Positions 1 through 5,765 are shown, counted from the stretch's first letter. The stretch is DNA of 6,747 bases from Patescibacteria group bacterium UBA6065 (GCA_002428865.1 DIYB01000016.1:13645-20391), one strand, 5' to 3'. Numbers and translations are program-made. The notes: generated from the letters alone by a model not told the origin.

Positions 1-347
1 CGCTGAGTGTTCTCTGCTCGCCAGACCGGAGCGATCTGGTAACGTCTCCACGGCTTCTTGAGCTCACCATTTTGTGCGACGACACGAGCGAGAGGGATGG
101 TGAGATCGTAGCGGAGTGCTACATCACGATCACCATTGTCTTTGAATCGATACATGAGCTTGTCTCCCTCGTCACCATACTTGCCAGTAAGTGTCTCGGC
201 GTATTCGAGAGCTGGAGTTTCGAGCGGATCAAAACCAAACGTCTCAAAAGACGCCTTGATGGTCTGTATGAATCGCGCTCGGGCGATCTGCTCAGAGGGT
301 AGGAAATCTCTGAACCCTTTGAGCGTTTTTGGCTCTATCTGTGCCAT
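1..347 (-). CDS. hisS: Histidine--tRNA ligase, N-terminal part (runs off left edge)
   Basis: Class II aminoacyl-tRNA synthetase that charges tRNA-His in the cytoplasm. Only the first 115 codons are present; the frame is open to the left edge. Visible landmarks are the N-terminal KGFRDFLP segment (10-17), typical of HisRS, the ALRYDLTIPLAR strand (77-88), and the start of class II motif 2 as RRYQIAPVWRAE (101-112), whose Arg contacts ATP in the family. The RYDLT form is the one found in archaeal/eukaryotic-type HisRS; E. coli-type enzymes have RPEGT at that place. The ATG at 347 is chosen because the HisRS N-terminus begins there and an extended -10 box lies 7 bases upstream. An ATG at 352 is out of frame. 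There is no Shine-Dalgarno sequence. The identification is firm; only the C-terminal catalytic and anticodon-binding parts are unseen. Confidence 0.94.
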   Translation of the reverse strand, partial: MAQIEPKTLKGFRDFLPSEQIARARFIQTIKASFETFGFDPLETPALEYAETLTGKYGDEGDKLMYRFKDNGDRDVALRYDLTIPLARVVAQNGELKKPWRRYQIAPVWRAENTQ

Positions 348-354
348 GCCATAT

Positions 355-363
355 ATCCTAGCA
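355..363 (-). promoter_or_regulatory. Extended -10 promoter box of hisS
   Basis: On the minus strand TGC-TAGGAT (363 to 355) ends 7 bases before the hisS ATG, so the predicted transcription start falls at or next to the start codon. A weak -35 (TTCTCA, 382-377, 16-base spacer, 4 of 6 matches) is possible; an extended -10 can work without one. The TTTTGCTAG core is shared exactly with the box in front of tyrS, which supports a real signal. Confidence 0.6.
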
Positions 364-447
364 AAATAAGGCTTTTTGAGAAAGAATGGTTATCGACTAT
401 TTGACTTTTGTGCATATCGACAGTACGGTATATACACCATGAAACAA

Positions 448-623
448 CATGTACACATGGCATATACGAAGGAGTGCAACGCGGAGCCTCGTCTCGGCGT
501 CTTTTCCGTTTCCGGCGATATCGCCTCACACCTTGCGTCTAGCCATTGTGCGTACATGACCTCCTAGTCTCTCTCCTACCCTCCTCTCATGAATTCACCC
601 GGCTGGACACAAGCCGGTTTTTT
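448..623 (+). ncRNA. Candidate structured RNA: small RNA or attenuated leader of the acetyltransferase gene
   Basis: The 325-base stretch between hisS and the acetyltransferase has no convincing protein gene but does hold RNA-like structure. Arms 448-476 and 527-558 can form about 26 base pairs: seven pairs 448-454/552-558, then 455-457/547-549 and 458-460/543-545, continuing through 461-472 with 531-542, and 474-476/527-529, broken only by small bulges and mismatches. The apex holds two hairpins, 479-486/493-500 (with a G-G mismatch) and GGCG-ATAT-CGCC (514-525). After the rod come a pyrimidine-rich single-stranded tract (560-588) and an intrinsic terminator (599-623). The 5' end is uncertain: TTGACT at 401-406 and TATATA at 429-434 are 22 bases apart, too far for a standard promoter. 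It matches no RNA family I know; tmRNA, SRP RNA and RNase P signatures are absent. The structure was paired by eye and not scored by energy. Confidence 0.42.
599..623 (+). terminator. Rho-independent terminator upstream of the acetyltransferase gene
   Basis: A six-pair stem CCGGCT/AGCCGG (599-604 and 612-617) with a seven-base loop is followed directly by six T residues (618-623). The T run fits rightward transcription only. No + strand protein gene precedes it convincingly, so it implies a transcript from the 430-600 region. It sits 50 bases before the acetyltransferase ATG, a position also suitable for an attenuator. Confidence 0.75.
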
Positions 624-672
624 GTGCCTGTGCGACCAGCAAGTTCGTTAACAACCACAGAGAAAAAACATC

Positions 673-1254
673 ATGAATACCACACAATCCATCGTATTCC
701 TCCGCGGCGCAAAGACTGTCTTGCGACCGATTGAGATATCGGACGTCCCACTCCTCACGAAATGGATCAATGATCCAGACGTGAGAATGTATCTACAGAC
801 CAACAAGCCGATGTCAGAAATCGCAGAGCGCAAGTGGGTCGAATCACTCGCCGACGGCAAGGGAGGCATCGCCCTCCTCATCACCACGTATACAGGTGTG
901 CCTATCGGTGTCATGGGACTCCATGACATAAATCACATCGATGGTACCGCCACTACAGGTGCGATGATCGGTGAGAAGCGCTACTGGGGCAAAGGATACG
1001 GAAGTGATGCGAAGAGAGCTCTCCTCGCATATGCATTCGAAACCCTCAACCTGAGAAAGATCTGTTCTCGCGTCTACGCGTTCAACACGCGCAGTATCGC
1101 CTATAGCAGAAAGTGCGGATACGTCGATGACGGTGTCCAACACAAACACGTCTTTCGAAATGGCGAATACCACGATGTGGTCCAACTCGCCATCTTTAAA
1201 GATGAGTGGCTCAAGATGAGACAGCGGGCACGCACATCACGTCGCTCGCGGTAG
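673..1254 (+). CDS. GNAT-family N-acetyltransferase, RimJ/RimL type
   Basis: Predicted cytosolic acetyl-CoA-dependent N-acetyltransferase of 193 residues, the normal size for the RimJ/RimL-like branch, which acetylates protein N-termini or small amines. The opening FLRGAKTVLRPIEISD (9-24) and WINDPDVRMYL (31-41) are typical of that branch. Motif A, the acetyl-CoA pyrophosphate loop, is RYWGKGYGSDA (103-113). NLRKICSRVYAFNTRSIAY (126-144) followed by KCGYVDDG forms the motif B region. The C-terminus is unusually basic (RQRARTSRRSR). The substrate cannot be inferred. The start is the only ATG after an in-frame stop at 649-651. It has no clear Shine-Dalgarno sequence (only an A-rich AGAGAAAAAA run) and, unlike its neighbours, no -10 box just upstream, so it may depend on read-through of the terminator at 599-623. 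It is the only rightward gene in the window and converges with tyrS. Confidence 0.9.
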   Translation: MNTTQSIVFLRGAKTVLRPIEISDVPLLTKWINDPDVRMYLQTNKPMSEIAERKWVESLADGKGGIALLITTYTGVPIGVMGLHDINHIDGTATTGAMIGEKRYWGKGYGSDAKRALLAYAFETLNLRKICSRVYAFNTRSIAYSRKCGYVDDGVQHKHVFRNGEYHDVVQLAIFKDEWLKMRQRARTSRRSR

Positions 1255-1265
1255 AGATACCACAC

Positions 1266-1294
1266 GCCCCGGCCGTACACGGCCGGGGCTTTCT
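1266..1294 (+). terminator. GC-rich terminator between convergent acetyltransferase and tyrS genes
   Basis: A perfect ten-pair stem, GCCCCGGCCG / CGGCCGGGGC (1266-1275 and 1280-1289), with the tetraloop TACA is followed by TTTCT on the + strand, 11 bases after the acetyltransferase stop. On the minus strand the same hairpin begins three bases after the tyrS TAG but has no T run, so it is at best a weak terminator or a 3'-end stabiliser for tyrS. Confidence 0.75.
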
Positions 1295-2498
1295 ATTTGA
1301 CTTTGAAGAAGTACATCTTGCCTTTCTGCACCACATCACCGGACTTGAGTGTACGAGCGTGATCAATCACCACCTCACCATTTACCTTGACCCCCTTCTG
1401 TTCGATCACACGACGTGCTTCTGATTTGCTCGAGACGGCACCAGCTTCGATGAGCGCGGATACGAGATCAGCCCCCGAGAGCGAGAGTATCGGCATGTCA
1501 GACGGGGTCTCCTTTTCGCTAAAAGTTTTTTCCCATTCAGACCTAGCTTCGTCAGCAATCTTCTCATTGTGGTACATAGACACAAGCGCATGAGCGAGCT
1601 CGAGTTTGATGTTTTTAGGATTTTCACCAGAAGCGAGACGCTTCTTCTTTGCCTCTATCTCTTCCATCGAAAACCTGGTGCAATCAACAAATGTCTGAAT
1701 CACTCCTTCGTCGGCTATAGCCATCGTCTTACCAAACATGTTCTGAGCAGAATCATTTAGGGCTATCCCAGTACCAAGACTTTTACTCATAAGCTTTTCG
1801 CCTGTGACAGGATTCACCAATAGAGTCGTGGTTACAACAAACTTCTCCCTATTCAAATATCTTTTAACCAATGTTCTACCGGCAAGCATATTGAATGTCT
1901 GGTCAGTGCCACCTATTTCTAAATCCACATCAAGCGCCACAGAGTCATAACCCTGCATGAGTGGATAGAAAAACTCATGAACATATAGAGGTTTGTTTTC
2001 TTTGATACGTTTTTCAAACATATCACGCTGAAGCATCTGCTGCACAGTGAAATTCGAAGCAAGTTCGGCTAGTTTTTCAAAACTCAATTTCGAAAGCCAT
2101 TCACTGTTGAAGTGAAATTCGATGGGGTTGTCTTTATTATTGAAATCCAATATTTTACCTATCTGCTCCTTAAAAGAGCGTAAGTTCTCTAAAACATTTT
2201 CTCTGGTGAGTTGCACACGAGCAGAAGTTTTGTCACTAGGGTCACCGATCATGGCAGTGAAATCACCCACCAAGACAATAATCTTGTGACCTAAATTATG
2301 CAGACGTTCGAGTATAAGGTAGTTTGTGGAATGACCGATATGCACATAGTCAGCAGTTGGGTCTATACCAACATAAATAGACAATCTCTTGCCTGACAGA
2401 AGCACCTCCTCTAGTGCTTTTTTTGTAGGATATACCGTGTCGATAGAACGAGATAGTATTTCTGCAATTTTTTCACGGTCAGTAATTACTTTTTTCAT
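1293..2498 (-). CDS. tyrS: Tyrosine--tRNA ligase
   Basis: Class I aminoacyl-tRNA synthetase that charges tRNA-Tyr. At 401 residues it is close to the bacterial norm. The order is a Rossmann catalytic domain with GIDPTAD (44-50) and the HIGH signature HIGH (53-56), the conserved DFTAMIGDPS segment (79-88), the tyrosine-pocket strand PLMQGYDSVAL (179-189), GGTDQTFN (196-203), and the KMSKS loop as KLMSKS (235-240). A helical anticodon-binding region follows, then a C-terminal S4 RNA-binding domain (about 336-401, with SKSEARRVIEQKGVKVNGE). The ATG at 2498 puts MKKVITDREKIAEIL in front of the fold as usual. There is no Shine-Dalgarno sequence; an extended -10 lies 7 bases upstream. The gene is 25 bases downstream of the histidine kinase stop, so it can be transcribed from its own promoter and from the upstream unit. 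No catalytic residue is missing. Confidence 0.97.
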   Translation of the reverse strand: MKKVITDREKIAEILSRSIDTVYPTKKALEEVLLSGKRLSIYVGIDPTADYVHIGHSTNYLILERLHNLGHKIIVLVGDFTAMIGDPSDKTSARVQLTRENVLENLRSFKEQIGKILDFNNKDNPIEFHFNSEWLSKLSFEKLAELASNFTVQQMLQRDMFEKRIKENKPLYVHEFFYPLMQGYDSVALDVDLEIGGTDQTFNMLAGRTLVKRYLNREKFVVTTTLLVNPVTGEKLMSKSLGTGIALNDSAQNMFGKTMAIADEGVIQTFVDCTRFSMEEIEAKKKRLASGENPKNIKLELAHALVSMYHNEKIADEARSEWEKTFSEKETPSDMPILSLSGADLVSALIEAGAVSSKSEARRVIEQKGVKVNGEVVIDHARTLKSGDVVQKGKMYFFKVK

Positions 2499-2505
2499 AA
2501 ACCGT

Positions 2506-2514
2506 ATTCTAGCA
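2506..2514 (-). promoter_or_regulatory. Extended -10 promoter box of tyrS
   Basis: On the minus strand TGC-TAGAAT (2514 to 2506) lies in the 25-base gap after the kinase gene and ends 7 bases before the tyrS ATG. It shares TTTTGCTAG plus a final AT with the hisS box, at identical distance from the start codon. No good -35 is visible. Confidence 0.52.
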
Positions 2515-2523
2515 AAACAGAAC

Positions 2524-4170
2524 CTAGTTTGCCTTGGGAATCTCTACGTAAAACTGCGCGCCCTTGCCTGCACCTGCCGACTCAGCCCAGATGCGCCCAC
2601 CATGTGCCTCTATAATCTGTCGCGCAATAAAGAGTCCAAGTCCGGTACCATGAATATTTACCTCGCTCGCGTCAGGGGCGCGAGAAAACTTCTGGAACAA
2701 CTTTGGCATAACGCGTGGATCAATACCAACTCCAGTATCAGAAACTTCAAAGACTACAGTGTCCGACTTTTTAACGAGAGATAGAGTGAGGCTACCAGAG
2801 GGAGTATATTTGATGGAATTATCTACGATATTCATCAGCACTTGCTTGAACTTATCCGGATCAACGTTCACCATATACGTATCCTGCTGATTAAGAGATT
2901 CAATAAACACAAGACCTTTAGCCTCGATATTCGGCTTTTGTTCAGCTATAACACCCTTGAGTAGATCTTTGAAGTCAATCTTTTTCATATCGTACTTCAT
3001 TGTGCCTAGCTCAATACGAGAAATATTGAGATAGTCGTCGACGACGTTAGAAAGCGTGCTCGCTGATGCAAACACGGTCTTAACCGCATCCCGCACCTTA
3101 TCGTCCATCTTACCGAGGTCGCCGTCTAATATGAGTGATGCATATCCTTTCATCGAGGCGAGAGGGCTACGAAGTTGATGTGTCGCAAATGAAACAAACT
3201 CGGTCTTTTGTTTATCGAGCTCTTTAAGTCGCATATTTGCCGACTCCAGTTGTTCCTTCTGCCGTTGAATAAGCTCGCGAGCCTGAATCTCTCTTTTAAC
3301 ACTCTTAATAAGTTGATAGCCGAGGATTGTAAACAGTACGAGTGTAAAAGCGACTACATATCGAACATTTTCTATTTTTCGTATAAAAAGTATTGCCAGC
3401 GTCAAAGCCCATAGGGTGGTGACAATAACTTGCGTGCTAATAAGTTTGACATTGAACGACTTAAATCTAACTACAGAATAGGCAAGAAACGCGATGAATA
3501 CCGGCATTCCAAATAGTCCAACCTGAGCGAGAGCCCAATTTTCCGTGAGTGACCCAATGATGTTGCCTGATGAAAATGCGATGAGAAATATGATTATGCC
3601 ACCAAGGAAATACGATATTTCTTTGAACCTTTCTTGTGATATGTGCATCTGCCTGAAGGCAAATCCGAGTATAAAGAGACTTACAATAATCTCAAACACA
3701 TAGGTATATGCAATCACTAAGTTTGTCTCGACAGCATTACAATAAGATACATCTATACCAGGCAGGAACGCGCTGGTCGGTAAAAGAACCACGACCGGTA
3801 GCATCGTAGCGATTGCAGCAACTTTCACACTAAAAGGAAGATCTCTTTTGGTTATGAAAACATAAGCGAAGTAGAATGACATCCCGTAAATAAGTATTTC
3901 GAGAAGTATCTGGAGACTCCAATAGAATAGGACAAGGTCAGGAGAGTTACTCGCCCACAAAAGGACATCAATAACTGTCCAGGCGGTAAAGAGAAATATA
4001 GTTGAAAGAAAAAGTTTTACAGAAAGATTTTCTTTCCTTTGACCGAAAAGCGCCATCGCAAATATGATGGCCGCAAATATCGCTACGAAGTGGGAGTAAT
4101 AGAGCAGCGTAGGTACGTTGCTTGAAAAAATAAAATATTTAGCTGCCTCCCAGGGACAGGTTAGTTCCAT
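2524..4170 (-). CDS. Membrane-bound sensor histidine kinase, orphan
   Basis: Two-component sensor kinase of 548 residues. The N-terminal half has about nine hydrophobic segments (roughly 24-43, 53-72, 80-106, 115-135, 150-172, 186-206, 213-234, 244-263, 269-287), resembling the 7TM-type input regions of bacterial kinases, so the signal is probably membrane-associated or a lipid or small ligand. A charged helical linker (about 290-322) leads to HisKA with phospho-acceptor His331 in THQLRSPLASMKGY. The HATPase domain has the N box NIVDNSIKYTP (447-457), the G1 box DTGVGID (478-484), the F box KLFQKFSRA (490-498) and the G2 box HGTGLGLFIA (508-517). All catalytic motifs are intact. There is no PAS, HAMP or receiver domain, and no response regulator in the window. 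It starts 9 bases after the methyltransferase stop. AAGAGG before the ATG could be a Shine-Dalgarno sequence but sits very close, and a perfect TATAAT overlaps it. Confidence 0.94.
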   Translation of the reverse strand: MELTCPWEAAKYFIFSSNVPTLLYYSHFVAIFAAIIFAMALFGQRKENLSVKLFLSTIFLFTAWTVIDVLLWASNSPDLVLFYWSLQILLEILIYGMSFYFAYVFITKRDLPFSVKVAAIATMLPVVVLLPTSAFLPGIDVSYCNAVETNLVIAYTYVFEIIVSLFILGFAFRQMHISQERFKEISYFLGGIIIFLIAFSSGNIIGSLTENWALAQVGLFGMPVFIAFLAYSVVRFKSFNVKLISTQVIVTTLWALTLAILFIRKIENVRYVVAFTLVLFTILGYQLIKSVKREIQARELIQRQKEQLESANMRLKELDKQKTEFVSFATHQLRSPLASMKGYASLILDGDLGKMDDKVRDAVKTVFASASTLSNVVDDYLNISRIELGTMKYDMKKIDFKDLLKGVIAEQKPNIEAKGLVFIESLNQQDTYMVNVDPDKFKQVLMNIVDNSIKYTPSGSLTLSLVKKSDTVVFEVSDTGVGIDPRVMPKLFQKFSRAPDASEVNIHGTGLGLFIARQIIEAHGGRIWAESAGAGKGAQFYVEIPKAN

Positions 4171-4178
4171 GCCCTCTT

Positions 4179-4206
4179 ATTATACCTTTGTTGCAGAAAC
4201 TTTGAA
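4179..4206 (-). promoter_or_regulatory. Candidate promoter of the histidine kinase inside the methyltransferase 3' end
   Basis: A perfect -10 TATAAT (4184 to 4179, minus strand) overlaps the methyltransferase stop codon and ends 8 bases before the kinase ATG. TTCAAA (4206-4201) is a 4-of-6 -35 at 16 bases. If used, the mRNA would begin within a base or two of the ATG and exclude the AAGAGG that looks like a ribosome site. Confidence 0.45.
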
Positions 4207-5019
4207 GTTTCTGAATCCGTTACCAAATTCGTACTCAACACTAAGTTCGACCTTGTCCCCCTTCCTCACCTCGAGATCGGCTTCAAGTGGAAATGATACT
4301 GGCCCGTTAAGCGCAAGAGTATCTTCTACAGGAATTTTTTCATCGAGCCATGTCACACTATTGAGATAAATACTGTTGAGCACCCCTTTTTTCTTGATTT
4401 CAAACACATGCGTTGAGCTGTGTTGCATGTTGTTTTTTTGATCAAAAAGGACAGAATTCAAAAGATCAGGTTTTGCCAAAACCTTTATTTTAGGCTTCGG
4501 AAGAAAGCTCCAAAAGTGCTTCACCATTCTCATGTTAAACCCATGATCCATGTAGTCAGTTTGGGTAAGTGAAACGTACGTATCGTTCTTGTACGGAAGA
4601 AATTTCGTATCTTTGGTTATATAACCCTTTTCATGGAGCCGATTAACTGCCCACACCTGAAACTCATCCACCATGCCAGTAGTCAGCATCTCCATTATGA
4701 CAACATCAACTTTTTCCCCCGCCGGTAAGTGTATATTTCTTGCGTCTCCGAGTATAACCTGTACCACATCTTCATAACCATTGTTAATAACGTTCTGTCG
4801 AGCCAACTTCGCTACATACGGGTCGAACTCTACGGAGTAGACCTTTTTTGCACCAGCACGAGCAGCAAAGAGCGCGAGGATACCAGAACCAGTACCCGCA
4901 TCGAGAACTACACTTCCTGGCTTTACCGCTTTCCTAATAGCCTTGTCGAACTTATCAGTCCTTTTCCAATCTAAAAGACACTGAGTGACAAGATCGATCG
5001 AGCTAAATCTTTCATCCAT
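4180..5019 (-). CDS. Class I SAM-dependent methyltransferase, protein arginine methyltransferase-like
   Basis: Predicted AdoMet-dependent methyltransferase of 279 residues. The Rossmann part has motif I VLDAGTGSGI (38-47), the acidic ribose-binding Glu64 after the second strand (YSVEFDP), and GDARNIHLP (91-99). VDVVIMEMLTTGMVDEF follows (104-120). Its Glu110 and Glu119 are nine residues apart, as in the double-E loop of protein arginine methyltransferases (E144/E153 in PRMT1). Arg20 in DWKRT aligns with the PRMT1 arginine that binds the AdoMet carboxylate. The C-terminal half (about 145-279) looks like a beta-rich barrel, with VTW (222-224) where PRMTs have THW. The His of that loop is therefore replaced, and the dimerisation arm seems reduced. 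Automated pipelines may call it PrmA-like, but the C-terminal barrel argues against that. Activity on arginine is inference. It is first in the unit with the kinase and tyrS. There is no Shine-Dalgarno sequence at the ATG. Confidence 0.85.
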   Translation of the reverse strand: MDERFSSIDLVTQCLLDWKRTDKFDKAIRKAVKPGSVVLDAGTGSGILALFAARAGAKKVYSVEFDPYVAKLARQNVINNGYEDVVQVILGDARNIHLPAGEKVDVVIMEMLTTGMVDEFQVWAVNRLHEKGYITKDTKFLPYKNDTYVSLTQTDYMDHGFNMRMVKHFWSFLPKPKIKVLAKPDLLNSVLFDQKNNMQHSSTHVFEIKKKGVLNSIYLNSVTWLDEKIPVEDTLALNGPVSFPLEADLEVRKGDKVELSVEYEFGNGFRNFKVSATKV

Positions 5020-5043
5020 ATTGATTTACTAAACGATTGTATG

Positions 5044-5072
5044 ATTGTAACGAAAAAAAAAGTAGCGCACAA
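5044..5072 (-). promoter_or_regulatory. Possible promoter of the methyltransferase-kinase-tyrS unit
   Basis: On the minus strand TTGTGC (5072-5067) and TACAAT (5049-5044) are 17 bases apart, placing a start near 5037 and leaving a leader of about 17 bases. A second TACAAT at 5041-5036 has no matching -35. The -35 would lie in the stem of the preceding terminator. The boxes are imperfect, so this is tentative. Confidence 0.3.
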
Positions 5073-5093
5073 GATATGTGTCTTATGCGCTAC
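5053..5093 (-). terminator. Rho-independent terminator of the 205-residue membrane protein gene
   Basis: On the minus strand 5093-5081 pairs with 5074-5062 in thirteen pairs, including one G-U wobble that would be an A-C mismatch if read the other way. The loop has six bases, and nine T residues follow (5061-5053). The wobble and the T run both show leftward use. The stem contains the last codons and the TAA stop (5085-5083) of the gene it terminates. Confidence 0.9.
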
Positions 5094-5700
5094 GGCGGAA
5101 TTTTACTACTAGGAACCATGTGACGACGTGGCAAACCAGTTCGACTGCGATATACGGAACCTCCATTACATCATTGAGTCGATGAAGACTTAACGACAGA
5201 TTGAGAGCGTCCATCGCAGACCACAATTTCCACGGCAAGTCCTCCCCACGCTTCGAACCGAACTTGACACAACTGCGCCAGATCGGCAAGTAGCTCACAG
5301 GAACAGCAATGACCATGAGGGTGTGAGCCCACAACTCTTTGCTGAAGACGAGCCATATGATAATCGCGGAAAATGATGCAACTACCGAAAAGATATCGAT
5401 AGCCATCTCGAGACGATTCTCCCATTTGTCCTCCCGAAGCTTCCAGACGAACCACAGGATCACCGTGCAAGCGACCGGAGTGGTAGCAAGCGGGATGACC
5501 TTTACGATGTCGCCAGAAACCTCGTGGTAAGTCAGGACCTCGACGTACGCCGAGAAACTGAAGATGAGCCACGACCACCGGTTAGGTGGCGTATGCCCAG
5601 GCTTACGCATTCCAAAGAAGTAGTAGATATCAGCTGCCATTCCGAAGGCGATCGCTGACAGAGCGAGTAGAAACTCGAACGATGTGTATTCAACGTTCAT
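5083..5700 (-). CDS. Multi-pass membrane protein of unknown function, 205 residues
   Basis: I do not recognise a named family with certainty. The protein has about seven hydrophobic segments (roughly 9-29, 42-58, 65-87, 98-120, 124-141, 156-172, 180-200). Polar loops carry GMRKPGHTPPNRWSW (30-44) and WKLREDKWENR (86-96). Small seven-helix proteins with a P-N-R-x-S-W element after the first helix occur in Parcubacteria-like genomes. The layout recalls PQ-loop/SWEET-type transporters, but no PQ motif is seen, so transport is only a guess. It forms its own unit, with a consensus promoter directly upstream and a strong terminator at its stop codon. Expression should therefore be high and independent. 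The ATG at 5700 is preceded by AGAGG with no spacing, which cannot act as a normal ribosome site; the promoter position suggests a leaderless message. Its codons are more GC-rich than those of the kinase and tyrS. Confidence 0.85.
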   Translation of the reverse strand: MNVEYTSFEFLLALSAIAFGMAADIYYFFGMRKPGHTPPNRWSWLIFSFSAYVEVLTYHEVSGDIVKVIPLATTPVACTVILWFVWKLREDKWENRLEMAIDIFSVVASFSAIIIWLVFSKELWAHTLMVIAVPVSYLPIWRSCVKFGSKRGEDLPWKLWSAMDALNLSLSLHRLNDVMEVPYIAVELVCHVVTWFLVVKFRRSA

Positions 5701-5708
5701 CCTCTGAC

Positions 5709-5738
5709 ATTATAGCATATATAGTGCTAATTTGTCAA
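5709..5738 (-). promoter_or_regulatory. Consensus sigma-70-type promoter of the 205-residue membrane protein gene
   Basis: Minus strand: a perfect -35 TTGACA (5738-5733), an 18-base spacer ending in TGC, and a perfect -10 TATAAT (5714-5709), giving an extended -10. The -10 ends 8 bases before the ATG at 5700, so the predicted start is at 5702-5700 and the mRNA is essentially leaderless. It is the strongest promoter in the window. Confidence 0.85.
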
Positions 5739-5765
5739 TATTATCACTTATCGTCTTATACGTGT

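Noticed and set aside
470..505. Resemblance of GGAGTGCAACGCGG (471-484) to the T-box antiterminator core GGGTGGNACCGCGG
   Set aside because: Only about 9 of 14 positions agree, it lies more than 100 bases from the terminator instead of overlapping it, no specifier loop is evident, and the downstream gene is not a synthetase or amino-acid gene.
335..529. Arg-rich minus-strand open frame starting MRRYRRKRKRRR
   Set aside because: It overlaps the hisS start and the hisS promoter, begins at GTG without support, and its Arg-rich start comes from the GGCGATATCGCC palindrome and nearby repeats.
376..567. Open frame on the + strand in the hisS-acetyltransferase spacer (63 codons, or 42 from the ATG at 439), ending before the terminator
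   Set aside because: No ribosome site, no leaderless-type -10 at the right distance, a composition unlike a folded protein, and the same bases form a long RNA helix. The terminator is better explained by a structured RNA. A tiny peptide cannot be fully excluded.
560..611. CCTCCT plus GGCTGGACAC resembling the 3' end of 16S rRNA
   Set aside because: The two pieces are in the wrong order and spacing (GGCTGGATCACCTCCTT is contiguous in 16S), and no other 16S helix sequence is nearby.
844..1185. 113-codon minus-strand open frame inside the acetyltransferase gene
   Set aside because: It is antisense to a clear GNAT gene and has no recognisable motif or start signal; this is a codon-bias shadow.
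1266..1289. Hairpin as a strong bidirectional terminator also ending tyrS
   Set aside because: On the minus strand the stem is followed by GTGTGGTATC, not a T run. I therefore list it only as the rightward gene's terminator.
5171..5578. 135-codon minus-strand open frame in the alternate frame of the 205-residue membrane protein
   Set aside because: It lacks hydrophobic organisation and any motif, while the overlapping frame has seven clear membrane segments plus its own promoter and terminator.
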